In this document: piece by piece, positions 1 through 9,793 of the stretch
Layout of the letters: each line of letters starts with the position of its first letter
Position numbering within the stretch: the first letter of the stretch is position 1
Source: JABJOE01 sp964344145
Lineage (GTDB): Bacteria; Patescibacteriota; Patescibacteriia; UBA9934
Direction of reading: 5' to 3'
DNA: 64,000 bases
Assembly: GCA_964344145.1 (NCBI GenBank)
Contig: CAYFME010000008.1
Location: 1 to 64,000, forward strand
The notes under the pieces: generated by a model
Told to the model about the DNA's origin: nothing
Database searches by the model: none
Seen by the model: the letters and a program-made list of their open reading frames with translations, nothing else
Translations under genes and position numbers: made by a program

Positions 1-1495
<1,495 letters not shown>

Positions 1496-1737
1496 AGTAC
1501 TCGGCGAACCGAGCCTCTGATGGTTTGATGCAATAACTCGCATCGATTCCCTCTATCAAAGATAGAAGGGTTGGTTTGCCCCCTGCTTATAGCGAGGAGG
1601 ACTTTGGTTTAGACGTTGTAATCACACAATTGTGAACATAGTCACAGATCGTCGTACAAAAGTACGACGAACGGTTGGTCAAATTGTGAAAGTTCTCTGC
1701 CGTTTCCTGTCGTTTTCTGAGTTTCAACAGCGGGGAG

Positions 1738-1766
1738 ATTGTATAACAGGTAGTCAAAAAGGTCAA
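1738..1766 (-). promoter_or_regulatory. rRNA promoter
   Basis: On the minus strand TTGACC (1766-1761), a 17-nt spacer and TACAAT (1743-1738) lie about 240 bases upstream of the 16S 5' end. A perfect 8-bp hairpin with an AAAA loop on the plus strand (about 1654-1673) follows in the leader. The rest of 1496-1830 holds no gene. Confidence 0.6.
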
Positions 1767-1827
1767 GGATTTGTGTGAGGATAGGGTGGGGATGGTTTTT
1801 AGGGCTGAAATTGGCGATAAACGCGAT

Positions 1828-1880
1828 GCCCCGCAACCCTTGAGAGATCAGTCGTAGATCTCGATCTTGGGTTACGGGGC
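1828..1880 (-). terminator. terminator of the secreted coiled-coil gene
   Basis: A 12-bp inverted repeat (GCCCCGCAACCC / GGGTTACGGGGC, one mismatch) sits just after the stop of the gene at 1909-2556. It is one of the GC-rich terminators that accompany the GC-rich genes. Confidence 0.55.
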
Positions 1881-1908
1881 ACGTGAGCCGAGCGTGGCTC
1901 AACTGGAC

Positions 1909-2556
1909 TCAGTCCGTCTCGTAGCTGGAGAAGGCCTCGGCGTCCGGCGGCGGGTTGTAGTTCGGGCAGCCGGCGAAGCTCTCGTCGTAGGGCACCGGGA
2001 TGGGCGGGGCCTCGAGGCTCCCCAGACCGGTGCTCGTGTAGCCGGAGCGGGTCCGGACCGTCGGCTCCGTGGGCGCGCGGCCGTCGTGGAGCTCGGTCTG
2101 GATGCGCTTGATCTCGCCGCGCACGGTCTCCAGCTCGCCGGAAGCCTGCGTGTAGGTCGCGGCCGCCTGGATGCCGGAGCGCTGGGCCTCCTCCATGGTC
2201 TCGCTCTGCGCGGCGACGATGCCTTCCAGGTCCTGGACGTACGCGTCGTGGGCGGTACGCACACCGGGCTCCTCGGGCGGATCGCCCAGGGCGACCATGG
2301 CGTCGGTGGCCTTCTTGTGCTCGCGCCAGGCGGACTCGTAGTCGCCGATGGCGCTCGCGCACGTGGCGCTCGCCTCGCCGCGCGTGGCCAGGAGCGTGGA
2401 CTCCTGCGCGCGCAGGTCCTCCAGGTAGGCCTGGTTCGCGGCGCGCACGCTGACCTCGTAGGTCTCCGTCGCCTCTTCGACGGTCTCGGGGTTGTCGTTG
2501 TTGCCGTCGGCCGCGAAGGCCGGGGCGGTGATCAGGGAAAGGGCGATGAGCAGCAC
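1909..2556 (-). CDS. secreted coiled-coil protein, unknown function
   Basis: This 215-residue GC-rich gene is read from a GTG at 2556, with GAGG about 10 nt upstream. Residues 1-15 form a short signal peptide ending Ala-Phe-Ala, so export is likely. Residues 25-165 are rich in Glu, Ala, Gln and Arg with heptad-like spacing, suggesting long helices or a coiled coil. The C-terminal 45 residues are Pro/Gly-rich and hold a Cys. No family is recognised. Codons end overwhelmingly in G or C, unlike trmD and rpsP nearby. It has its own promoter (2632-2660) and terminator, so it is probably monocistronic. Confidence 0.8.
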   Translation of the reverse strand: MLLIALSLITAPAFAADGNNDNPETVEEATETYEVSVRAANQAYLEDLRAQESTLLATRGEASATCASAIGDYESAWREHKKATDAMVALGDPPEEPGVRTAHDAYVQDLEGIVAAQSETMEEAQRSGIQAAATYTQASGELETVRGEIKRIQTELHDGRAPTEPTVRTRSGYTSTGLGSLEAPPIPVPYDESFAGCPNYNPPPDAEAFSSYETD

Positions 2557-2631
2557 GGCTCAGGTCCTCATGGGTTTTGGCGCTTATCGCAACGGGCTAA
2601 GGATAGGTCCATCCGTCCGAGTCAGCATCTC

Positions 2632-2660
2632 AGACTAGCACGAAACGGCCGTACTGTCAA
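2632..2660 (-). promoter_or_regulatory. promoter of the secreted coiled-coil gene
   Basis: TTGACA (2660-2655), a 17-nt spacer and TAGTCT (2637-2632) on the minus strand, about 75 nt upstream of the GTG start. Confidence 0.6.
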
Positions 2661-2681
2661 CCCGTGGCTGACAAAGCACGA

Positions 2682-2719
2682 ACCCCGCCGGCATGCGCGA
2701 GGGCATGGGCGGGGCACAG
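2682..2719 (-). terminator. terminator of the 2779-3300 gene
   Basis: Inverted repeat CCCCGCC / GGCGGGG with a loop of about 20 nt, placed between the stop of the upstream GC-rich gene and the promoter of the next. Confidence 0.5.
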
Positions 2720-2778
2720 GCCAGATACTTTTGGAAGCTACTCAACGCGAGGTCGAGAAGATTTCAGAAATGCCTGGA

Positions 2779-3300
2779 CTAGTTGGAGGTGGTTGCGACA
2801 CGGGTGTCGACTTCGTGAACGACGCGGAACAACGTCGCTTCCTTGGCCTGGGGTGGCTTGGGATACAGGCCGTCGTCGAGGAAGTTCTCGAGACATGCTC
2901 CGAGCTGTCGATCTCCCTGGAAGGAGCCACCGTTGGCGCGTCCGGATGGGCTGACGACGAGCTGCGCCTCTACGAGCATGAACTCGCGACGAGTCTTGAG
3001 TCCCGTACCCTGGGCGCACGCCTTGATGGCGTCTCCCTTCTTGTCCAGCACGTCGTTGACGACCTTCTCGACCTCTGCCGGATCGACGTAGCCGTCGACG
3101 TACAACATCTCACTGTACCAGCCGCGGTAGTAGTCGGGGATCGGCTCAGGCTGATGATCTTCGGCCGGAAGCGTCTCGTGTTCGTCGAGTCGCTTGGTGA
3201 GGGTCTCGAGCTTGACCTCCAGCTCGATGACGCGGTCCTCGAGGGTTCCTGCCATCGCAAGGGTCGTGCCCATCAGGGCAACGATGATCCAATATCGCAT
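2779..3300 (-). CDS. secreted protein with N-terminal coiled coil
   Basis: This 173-residue GC-rich gene starts at ATG 3300, preceded by AAGGAG 3 nt away. An alternative upstream start would lose this ribosome binding site. Residues 1-17 are a signal peptide ending near Met-Ala-Gly. Residues 18-45 (repeated Glu-Leu-Lys-Leu-Thr pattern) look like a short coiled coil. The middle region (about 85-150) resembles the periplasmic domains of Myxococcota-type AgmX/PglI-like proteins, with a Cys pair and a Pro-rich end, but that comparison is tentative. A weak promoter with TTGACA at 3380-3375 overlaps the trmD stop codon. Confidence 0.75.
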   Translation of the reverse strand: MRYWIIVALMGTTLAMAGTLEDRVIELEVKLETLTKRLDEHETLPAEDHQPEPIPDYYRGWYSEMLYVDGYVDPAEVEKVVNDVLDKKGDAIKACAQGTGLKTRREFMLVEAQLVVSPSGRANGGSFQGDRQLGACLENFLDDGLYPKPPQAKEATLFRVVHEVDTRVATTSN

Positions 3301-3376
3301 GCTTCTCCTTGTGTTGCAGGCGTGTCCTGACTGTAGCACAGCGGACTAACGAGACTGCCAGAAAATGGCGTCTTTG

Positions 3377-4060
3377 TCAACCCTCGGATCGTTTGTCCGA
3401 CTGCTCTTTGCGCCACTTGGCGATTTCTTTGTGATTGCCTGAGAGTAGGACTGACGGAACGGTTAGCTTTTTTCGTTTGAGTCCATCGCGCAACGAGTAC
3501 TCTTCAGGCTTTGTGTATTGCGGGTACTCGAGCACGCCCGGTTCGCTGTGGGATTCTTCTTTAAGCGACATCGCCTCGCCAAGCACGCCTGGTACAAGTC
3601 GCGCAATGGCATCGCTCATGACCATGGCTGGCAGCTCACCACCGGTAAGGACGTAGTCGCCGATCGACAGACTTTCGTCGGCGATGTGTTGCTCGACTCG
3701 GGCGTCGACACCTTCATAGCGTCCGCAGATAAAGATCAGCTGGTCGTATTTGGACAGGCGTTTGGCGTCTTGCTGAGTGAAGCGCTTCCCGCTGGCAGCT
3801 GTGAGAATCACGCGAACTTTCTTACGACGTTTCTTGACCTTGCGCACCGCGCTATCGATCGGTTGGACGGTCATCACCATGCCAGGTCCTCCGCCGTAGG
3901 ACGTGTCATCGACCTTACCATGTTTGTCTTTTGAGAATGGACGAAGATCGTGCGCTTCAATCGCAATTAGTTTCTTCTTTTGCGCACGTCCAAGAATCGA
4001 CTCGCCCATGTAGGCGTCGATGGTTTTTGGAAATAATGTGATGATGTCGAAGTGTTTCAT
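3377..4060 (-). CDS. trmD: tRNA (guanine(37)-N1)-methyltransferase
   Basis: A 227-residue SPOUT methyltransferase that uses S-adenosylmethionine to make m1G37 in tRNAs, which prevents +1 frameshifting. Visible signatures are DDTSYGGGPGMVM (51-63), GRYEGVD (113-119) and IGDYVLTGGELPAMV (133-147), the trefoil-knot cofactor site. The length is normal for the family. The ATG at 4060 gives the canonical beginning MKHFDIITLFP; the eight codons before it have no family counterpart. It is the last gene of a rpsP-khpA-trmD order common across bacteria, here without rimM or rplS. Confidence 0.97.
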   Translation of the reverse strand: MKHFDIITLFPKTIDAYMGESILGRAQKKKLIAIEAHDLRPFSKDKHGKVDDTSYGGGPGMVMTVQPIDSAVRKVKKRRKKVRVILTAASGKRFTQQDAKRLSKYDQLIFICGRYEGVDARVEQHIADESLSIGDYVLTGGELPAMVMSDAIARLVPGVLGEAMSLKEESHSEPGVLEYPQYTKPEEYSLRDGLKRKKLTVPSVLLSGNHKEIAKWRKEQSDKRSEG

Positions 4061-4122
4061 AGAAGTAGTGTAGCAGACGAACAAAAAACCACGCTCGAGA
4101 GTGTGGTTTTTTGTTTTGTTGT

Positions 4123-4497
4123 TTAGAAGGTGAGGTCGTCGACTGAGGACGTGTCCATCTCTTCATCATCGGATCCTGTGTCCTCGTCGTCCGCTGGTGC
4201 GGCAGCTGCGGCTGCAGCTTTCTGTGCGAGGTGCTCTTGGCGGGATCCTTCTGGCTCGTAAATTTTCAGGTTTACGCGCGCGTTGTTGCGAGCTCCGATT
4301 TTCTTGAGAAGCGTTCGGATTGCGCGTGCGGTCTGTCCCTGTCGTCCGACCACGTAACCCATGTCTTCTGGGTTGATGTGGAGGGTGATGAGGACTCCGC
4401 GCTCGTCTACGGTTCGCTCGGTCTTCACGTCATCCGGGTGGTTGACGATCGCGCGAACGATGTACTCCGCAAACTCTTGATCAAATTCCTGTGCCAT
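4123..4497 (-). CDS. khpA: KH-domain RNA-binding protein (KhpA-like)
   Basis: A 124-residue single-KH protein with the GxxG loop GRQG at residues 51-54 in the typical context DMGYVVGRQGQTARAIRTLL. It probably binds RNA during ribosome assembly or sRNA action, as KhpA/YlqC does. The C-terminal 35 residues are Ala-rich then very acidic. The start at 4497 matches the family. A second in-frame ATG at 4533 would add 12 residues, but a TAGAAT -10-like box overlaps it, so the shorter form is preferred. Gene order between rpsP and trmD is conserved in Firmicutes and CPR. Confidence 0.9.
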   Translation of the reverse strand: MAQEFDQEFAEYIVRAIVNHPDDVKTERTVDERGVLITLHINPEDMGYVVGRQGQTARAIRTLLKKIGARNNARVNLKIYEPEGSRQEHLAQKAAAAAAAPADDEDTGSDDEEMDTSSVDDLTF

Positions 4498-4566
4498 ACG
4501 GTACTTAGAGTTTCTTGAATTATCTGCCTTCATTCTAGCAAAGCGATGAGAGCTGTCAAAGCGGGC

Positions 4567-5064
4567 TTATTCAGCTGATTCTTCTGCTGGTTTTTCCTCT
4601 GCTGGAGCCTCTTCTGGTGCGGCAGGGGCTTCTGCTTCAGGTGCTTCAGCTTCTGCTGGAGCCTCTGCCTCAGCAGCTGCTTCAGCCTCTTTTTCCTTTT
4701 CAGCTTCGGCAGCTGCCTTTGCAGCCTCCTCAGCTTCTTTCGCCTTTTCCGCAGCTTCTGCCTGTTTCTCCTCCATCTTTGCCGAGCGTTTCTTCGAGAT
4801 GCGTACGCTCTTTTGCTTGTCAGCCTTGATAAGTCCAGCGTTCACGAGCAGGTTGTGAACCGTGTTGGATGGCTGTGCGCCCATGGAAAGCCAGTACTCA
4901 ATGCGTTCCTTTTTAAGAATGACATTATCTTTCTCGGCACGTGGGTTGTAGTTACCGAGGATTTCCTTGGCGGGAGACCATGGATCACGGTGCTTTTCCA
5001 TAAGCACGATGCGGTACTGAGGAGCCTTTTTCTTTCCCGTTCGGGAGAGTCGAATGGTTAGCAT
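4567..5064 (-). CDS. rpsP: 30S ribosomal protein bS16 with Ala/Glu-rich tail
   Basis: Residues 1-85 are a standard bS16 (MLTIRLSRTGKKKAPQYRIV, then the NPR, ILKKERI and YWLSMGAQPS segments). The remaining 80 residues are almost only Ala, Glu, Lys and Pro, an extension about as long as the core and roughly doubling the usual length. Such low-complexity tails are frequent on CPR ribosomal proteins; its role is unknown. ATG 5064 lacks a Shine-Dalgarno sequence. It opens the rpsP-khpA-trmD unit under the promoter at 5093-5121. Confidence 0.96.
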   Translation of the reverse strand: MLTIRLSRTGKKKAPQYRIVLMEKHRDPWSPAKEILGNYNPRAEKDNVILKKERIEYWLSMGAQPSNTVHNLLVNAGLIKADKQKSVRISKKRSAKMEEKQAEAAEKAKEAEEAAKAAAEAEKEKEAEAAAEAEAPAEAEAPEAEAPAAPEEAPAEEKPAEESAE

Positions 5065-5092
5065 GTTTAATATCAATAACAATTATGGCGAA

Positions 5093-5121
5093 AAGGTACC
5101 CTTTGGTCGTTTTTTTGTCAA
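5093..5121 (-). promoter_or_regulatory. promoter of the rpsP operon
   Basis: TTGACA (5121-5116), 17-nt spacer, TACCTT (5098-5093) on the minus strand, followed by an AT-rich 28-nt leader to the rpsP ATG. Confidence 0.55.
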
Positions 5122-5137
5122 GCCCTGTCGGGGCAAA

Positions 5138-5162
5138 TCAATACGCCACCCGGTGGCGTATT
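5138..5162 (-). terminator. strong hairpin between the OPT gene and the rpsP promoter
   Basis: Inverted repeat AATACGCCAC / GTGGCGTATT with a 3-nt loop. A second hairpin with arms GACGCCGAG / CTCGGCGTC (about 5170-5205) lies just after the OPT stop and is probably the main terminator of that GC-rich gene. Confidence 0.55.
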
Positions 5163-5238
5163 CTCTTTGGATGCACAGACGCCGAGCATCGGAGGATCCG
5201 ACACTCGGCGTCACGAGGTCTGCCTTGCGGCGTGTTGC

Positions 5239-7230
5239 CTAGAAGAGGCCCTGGAAGAACGGGACGAGGACTCCCATGACGATGGCGGCGGCCACGCCCA
5301 CGAGACCTTCGCCGGCGATGCCGCCAGCGCCGATGGCTCCGGAGTAGTTCTCCATCCACGCCGGGCGCTTGACCTTGATGGTCAGGTAGACCATGGAGCC
5401 CAGGAACATGGAGAAGGAGTACATGTAGGGCACGATCATGGCCACGCCAAGGCCAATGGCCGAGGGCATCCACGCGCGCACCTTGGGCGACACGCTCTTC
5501 TCCACGATGGTGATCAGCACGCCCAGGACGATGCCGACGATGAGAGCTGGCACGGCCATGGGGGGCAGGGCGCTCACGCCCTTGGCCATCATGGTGGCGA
5601 GTCCGGCCCAGGTGATGGCTGCCGGGGCGGGCCACATCTCGGAACCGATGGGGTGCGCCTGGATCAGGACCCAGAAGATCGCCGCGCAGAAGGGAGCGCC
5701 GATGAGTACGCCCATGAGCTGTGCGTAGACCTGCCGCTTGGGCGTGGCGCCCAGCAGCCAGCCGGTCTTCAGGTCCTGCATCATGTCGGCCGCCTCGGAG
5801 GCGCCACCAGCGGCCACGCCACCGGTGAGCAGGTTGGCGCTGGTGATGGAACCGACGCCCGCGGAGCTGCCGGTCTGCAGGGCGCCGAAGGCGATCTGCG
5901 TGACCGAGCCCATGGTACCCACGGGGTTGATGTCCGTCTCGCCCGTCGCGCGCACGGCGATGACCGCGAGCATGAAGGACAGGGCGATAGCCAGGATGCC
6001 GAAGTACCACGGCACGCCGAAGCGGATCTGGAGCATGCCCATCACGCCGATGGAGGCGACGATGAGGCCGCCGACCCACTGCCAGGTGGGGACTTCCAGG
6101 TGGGCGATGGGCGACACGCCGCCACTGCGGCGGAACATGCTGCGGATGGCCTTGAGGATGATCTTCCACTGGTAGGCGGTCGCGGTGAGGCCCGCGGCGA
6201 TCATCATGCCGATGGCGGGCCACATGAGCCACTTGACCATGATGGAGTAGTAGCTCTGCGCCTGCACGTCCGCGAAGTACTTGCAGTTGTCCGCGAAGAA
6301 GGCGGCCTGCTGCTCAGTCGGCTCCGCGATGGCGAAGATGGCCTGGCAGTCGGCCACGACGGCGTCGGGGGTCATGCTCGTGGCGATGGTCACGTCGATA
6401 CCCTGACTCACGAGCCAGGGCGTCAGGACGACCCAGGCGATGATGCCGGCCACGCCCAGCGAAGCGCCGATGCGCGGGCCGATCAGGAAGCCGGCGCCGA
6501 ACATCATCGGCGAGACCGCGGCACCGACCGTGAGGTTGGCTAGCGGGATACCACCGACCTTCCAGCTCGCCGGGGCCATGACGTAGCTCGGGATGAACGC
6601 GGGCCAGCCCTGCTGGAACCAGGTGATCACGCCGGAGACGAGACCGGTGATGCCCAGAGCCTTGGCCTTGTTCATGGCCTGCGCACCCTTGGCGTGCATC
6701 GCCGTGATGGTCTCGGCGCAGGCGGTTCCGGTGGGGAAGCGCAGGCGGTCGATGACCAGGATCTGGCGGCGCAGCGGGATGGCGAAGAAGACGCCCAGGA
6801 AGCTCGTGAAGAACACCCACAGCAGCACGTCCATGAAGGTCGGCGCCTGGCGGATGATGCCGTCGGCCGCGAGCAGGAAGAGCGCCGGGATGACGTTCAC
6901 GATGTTGCCCAGCGACCCGGCCGCGCTCGCGAAGGTCTGCGTCGCGTTGTTCTCGAGCACCGAGTAGCTGCGCCCGAGGATCCGCATGATGGCGAAGCCC
7001 AGGATGACGGCGATGAGCGAGCCTCCCTCACCCCAGCCGGTCTTCAGACCCATGTAGATGTTGAAGGCGATCATCAGCGCGCCCAGGCCGATCGAGACCA
7101 GGATGACCTGGATCGTCAGCTCGGGGAGCTTGTCGCCCTTGTAGGTGTGGGTCAGCCAGTGACGTTCTGCCCGCTCGACTTCTTCTGCCGAGCGCGGTTG
7201 GACGTCAGCGGTAGCGCTGTCGTTCATCAT
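5239..7230 (-). CDS. OPT family oligopeptide transporter
   Basis: A 663-residue polytopic membrane protein with about 15 hydrophobic segments. It matches the oligopeptide transporter (OPT/YSL) superfamily: a long first cytosolic loop after Gly-rich TM1-TM2 (NIYMGLKTGWGEGGSL), the RFPTGTACAET segment, and Gly-rich segments such as the one ending LLTGGVAAGGASEAADMMQD. OPT proteins are proton-coupled importers of small peptides or metal chelates, a plausible scavenging role for a cell with limited biosynthesis. The start at ATG 7230 (next codon also ATG) follows a G-rich stretch. It is strongly GC-rich, with its own promoter and terminator. A full-length OPT gene is unusual for CPR, so recent acquisition is likely. 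Confidence 0.9.
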   Translation of the reverse strand: MMNDSATADVQPRSAEEVERAERHWLTHTYKGDKLPELTIQVILVSIGLGALMIAFNIYMGLKTGWGEGGSLIAVILGFAIMRILGRSYSVLENNATQTFASAAGSLGNIVNVIPALFLLAADGIIRQAPTFMDVLLWVFFTSFLGVFFAIPLRRQILVIDRLRFPTGTACAETITAMHAKGAQAMNKAKALGITGLVSGVITWFQQGWPAFIPSYVMAPASWKVGGIPLANLTVGAAVSPMMFGAGFLIGPRIGASLGVAGIIAWVVLTPWLVSQGIDVTIATSMTPDAVVADCQAIFAIAEPTEQQAAFFADNCKYFADVQAQSYYSIMVKWLMWPAIGMMIAAGLTATAYQWKIILKAIRSMFRRSGGVSPIAHLEVPTWQWVGGLIVASIGVMGMLQIRFGVPWYFGILAIALSFMLAVIAVRATGETDINPVGTMGSVTQIAFGALQTGSSAGVGSITSANLLTGGVAAGGASEAADMMQDLKTGWLLGATPKRQVYAQLMGVLIGAPFCAAIFWVLIQAHPIGSEMWPAPAAITWAGLATMMAKGVSALPPMAVPALIVGIVLGVLITIVEKSVSPKVRAWMPSAIGLGVAMIVPYMYSFSMFLGSMVYLTIKVKRPAWMENYSGAIGAGGIAGEGLVGVAAAIVMGVLVPFFQGLF

Positions 7231-7282
7231 AACCCCCAGTGGGAGAGGAAAGGTGCTCTGTGGAAAGTTCCACATTGCTCGT

Positions 7283-7311
7283 TGTTTACCGGACTGAGGA
7301 GCTTTCGTCAA
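7283..7311 (-). promoter_or_regulatory. promoter of the OPT transporter gene
   Basis: TTGACG (7311-7306), 17-nt spacer, TAAACA (7288-7283) on the minus strand, about 50 nt upstream of the start codon. Confidence 0.6.
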
Positions 7312-7367
7312 TCCATTGTTCCCCTGTCACACTTTCTTTCTTTGCGGCATAGTATAGGTAGAACGCT

Positions 7368-7868
7368 ATGCGAATTGATGAAAAACGGGCGGATTTTGAG
7401 GCGCAGTATGATGAGTTGTTTGATTTGGTTTACCGATATGTGGCGTATCGTATTCCAAACCGTGCAGACGCCGAGGACGTTGTGGCGAGTACGGTTGAGA
7501 AAGCTTATCGCAAGCTTCGTCAATTTGATCCAGTGCGAGGAGAGCTGCGTCAGTGGGTGAGTGGTATCGCCAGAAACGAGGTGACGGCGCACTGGCGACG
7601 GTCGCGTCCAATGATCTCACTCGATCAGCTCGGATCAGTCGAAGATCTTTCGCCATCAGCTGACGAAAAACTTTCAGACGAGATGATGGTTGAACATCTA
7701 ACTCGACACCTTCCGCCAGAGGCAAAGGTATTGCTGACCATGCGCTATGTAGACGATCTGACATATAAGGAGATTGCGCGATGTGTGAACAAGCGTCCGG
7801 CGGCCGTGCGCAAGTGGTTCTCCCGCATGCATCAGCGTCTCTCGACCCAACTAAATGAAATGTTATGA
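7368..7868 (+). CDS. ECF-type RNA polymerase sigma factor
   Basis: A 166-residue sigma-70 family protein of the extracytoplasmic-function class. Region 2 covers about residues 10-80 (LFDLVYRYVAYRIPNRADAEDVV, then FDPVRGELRQWVSGIARNEV) and region 4 covers about 105-160 (LPPEAKVLLTMRYVDDLTYKEIA with a helix-turn-helix). It should direct polymerase to a small regulon. The ATG at 7368 lacks a Shine-Dalgarno sequence and follows a TATAGG-like box by 10 nt. Its stop overlaps the start of the vWA gene by 4 bases (ATGA), so the two are translationally coupled. Confidence 0.93.
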   Translation: MRIDEKRADFEAQYDELFDLVYRYVAYRIPNRADAEDVVASTVEKAYRKLRQFDPVRGELRQWVSGIARNEVTAHWRRSRPMISLDQLGSVEDLSPSADEKLSDEMMVEHLTRHLPPEAKVLLTMRYVDDLTYKEIARCVNKRPAAVRKWFSRMHQRLSTQLNEML

Positions 7869-9793
7869 GTCTTAAGAAAATTATTCATATGATGAGTCAG
7901 CGTGACGAGAGTGAGGTCGAGGTTAACGAATCACTCAAGCGATCCGTTCGAGGTAAGCTCGGTGAGCAAAAGCCATCGTGGAAGAAGCTTATTCCATTTG
8001 GTGGCTTGGTAGGAGCGATGGTGGTGTTGGCGATCTTTCTGCAGATCGATCCGATGATCCCTCCTTACGATGATTGGGTATTTGAGTATGAAGAGAACGT
8101 CGACGATGGTGCCTATTCGTCGTCTTGCCCGTATTGTGCTGTCACCGGGTCAACGGGTTCATCAGGTGGTGGTCTGCTCGATAGCTTTAGCTCTTTCACA
8201 GAAGGCTCCGTTTCGGCACCAAGCGTTTCCTACGACGCTGAGGAGTCTTTGGGATTTGCCGTGGGAGGTGCGAACGACATTCAGACATTCCGCGACAACA
8301 TCGCCGAGGGCTATCTGCCAAATCCATCATCACTCACATACGAGGGACTGTTCTACGAATATTTCTTCGACACCGGCCAGCAAGAGGCGTGCGAGGAGCT
8401 GTTCTGTGCTTCCTATGTACAAACAGCCAGTGCCGACCCGATCTCGGGCGAGACAGATCATTATCTTTCTGTGGGACTAAACTCTGGTATTACGGAAGCA
8501 GACTTTGAGCGTCGACCGTTGAATCTGATCATTGTGATGGACATCTCCGGATCGATGGGGTCGGCATTTAATTCGTACTACTACGATCAACCGATCCTCG
8601 ATACGTGGAGCGAGGAGGAGCTCGACCTCTACTATGAAGATGCAGAAAAAACAAAGATGGAAATCGCCAACGAGGCGGTGGTTGGTCTGATGGATCATCT
8701 TCAGGACGATGACCGGTTTGGTATGGTGCTGTATGACGATGAGGCGTTTTTGGCAAAGCCGATGAACGTGGTTGGCAACACGGACATGGATGCGATTGCT
8801 GATCATGTGATGGACATTCGAGATCAGGGTGGAACAAACATGGAGGCGGGTATGGAAATGGCTTCTGCGATGTTTGAGGATCTTTCGGCCTCTAAGATGG
8901 AAGGCCACGAAAATCGCATTATCTTCGTGACTGATGCGATGCCAAACACGGGCGATACGTCTGAGGACGGACTGCTGGGCATGGTAACGAGCAATGCGGA
9001 CGATGGCGTTTACACCTCGTTCATTGGCGTGGGCGTAGACTTCCAGACGGACCTCGTGGAGGCCCTTACAAAGGTACGCGGAGCAAACTACTACGCCGTG
9101 CACACGCCGGCCGATTTCAAGGAGCGCATGGATGAGCAGTTTGATTTTATGGTGACACCTCTCGTGTTCGATCTGTCACTGAGCTTTGATTCTGATGACG
9201 TGTCGATCGCGCAGGTGTATGGATCGCCAGATGCGGACAAGGCGACGGGTGAGTTGATGTATGTGAACACGCTGTTCCCATCTGCGTCCGAAGGTGGCGA
9301 GGTGCGCGGCGGTGTGGTGCTCTTGAAGCTCGAGGGTGCGTCAGAGGGTTCGTTGGTTGATCTGGTGGTGAGCTACGAGAATCGGTATGGAGAAGCATTT
9401 CTACAATCAGATAGTATTACGATTGATGGAGGGAAGGCAGAGTCTACGGGTGTTACGAAGGCTGTCCTTCTCGCGCGCTACGCGGACTTGCTCTTGAACT
9501 GGTTGATCGATACAAATCAGCAGGCCCCTGAGCCAACCGTGACGATCTTTGAAGGCATTGTTGTTCCCGCAGAATGGGTGTTGAGCGAGTGGGAACAGAC
9601 ATCAACCGAGTTGACCGTGTCTGATGCGTACAAGGAACTGTTTGCAACGTTTACGGCGCACATGGAACAGCAAATCGCCGCACTAGGCGACGATGAGCTG
9701 TATCAAGAGGTTGATTTGTTGGAGTTGTTGCAGCAAGCAAGTAGTGGATCGTATAGCGGCGACGGTTCAGGGGGTGATGATTGGGAGTACTAG
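7865..9793 (+). CDS. membrane-anchored von Willebrand factor A protein (YfbK-like), probable sigma partner
   Basis: A 642-residue protein. Residues 1-40 are a charged cytosolic segment, 43-60 a single transmembrane helix, and the rest is outside the cell. A segment around 139-170 (FRDNIAEGYLPNPSSLTYE) matches the N-terminal motif of YfbK-type proteins. The vWA domain follows, with the MIDAS motif DISGS at 226-230 and later Thr/Asp ligands. The C-terminal part resembles the YfbK C-terminal domain. It overlaps the ECF sigma gene by 4 bases. The cytosolic N-terminus is well placed to hold the sigma factor, so an anti-sigma or sensor role is inferred. It ends convergently with the next gene, sharing CTAG. 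Confidence 0.88.
   Translation: MSLKKIIHMMSQRDESEVEVNESLKRSVRGKLGEQKPSWKKLIPFGGLVGAMVVLAIFLQIDPMIPPYDDWVFEYEENVDDGAYSSSCPYCAVTGSTGSSGGGLLDSFSSFTEGSVSAPSVSYDAEESLGFAVGGANDIQTFRDNIAEGYLPNPSSLTYEGLFYEYFFDTGQQEACEELFCASYVQTASADPISGETDHYLSVGLNSGITEADFERRPLNLIIVMDISGSMGSAFNSYYYDQPILDTWSEEELDLYYEDAEKTKMEIANEAVVGLMDHLQDDDRFGMVLYDDEAFLAKPMNVVGNTDMDAIADHVMDIRDQGGTNMEAGMEMASAMFEDLSASKMEGHENRIIFVTDAMPNTGDTSEDGLLGMVTSNADDGVYTSFIGVGVDFQTDLVEALTKVRGANYYAVHTPADFKERMDEQFDFMVTPLVFDLSLSFDSDDVSIAQVYGSPDADKATGELMYVNTLFPSASEGGEVRGGVVLLKLEGASEGSLVDLVVSYENRYGEAFLQSDSITIDGGKAESTGVTKAVLLARYADLLLNWLIDTNQQAPEPTVTIFEGIVVPAEWVLSEWEQTSTELTVSDAYKELFATFTAHMEQQIAALGDDELYQEVDLLELLQQASSGSYSGDGSGGDDWEY

Noticed and set aside
1867..3330. 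487-codon open frame on the plus strand
   Set aside because: It is antisense to two GC-rich genes with promoters and ribosome binding sites. GC-rich DNA leaves long open frames on the opposite strand, and its protein is low-complexity Gly/Val/Arg.
5167..6543. 458-codon open frame on the plus strand, His/Gly/Asp-rich
   Set aside because: Shadow of the OPT transporter gene; composition is not protein-like.
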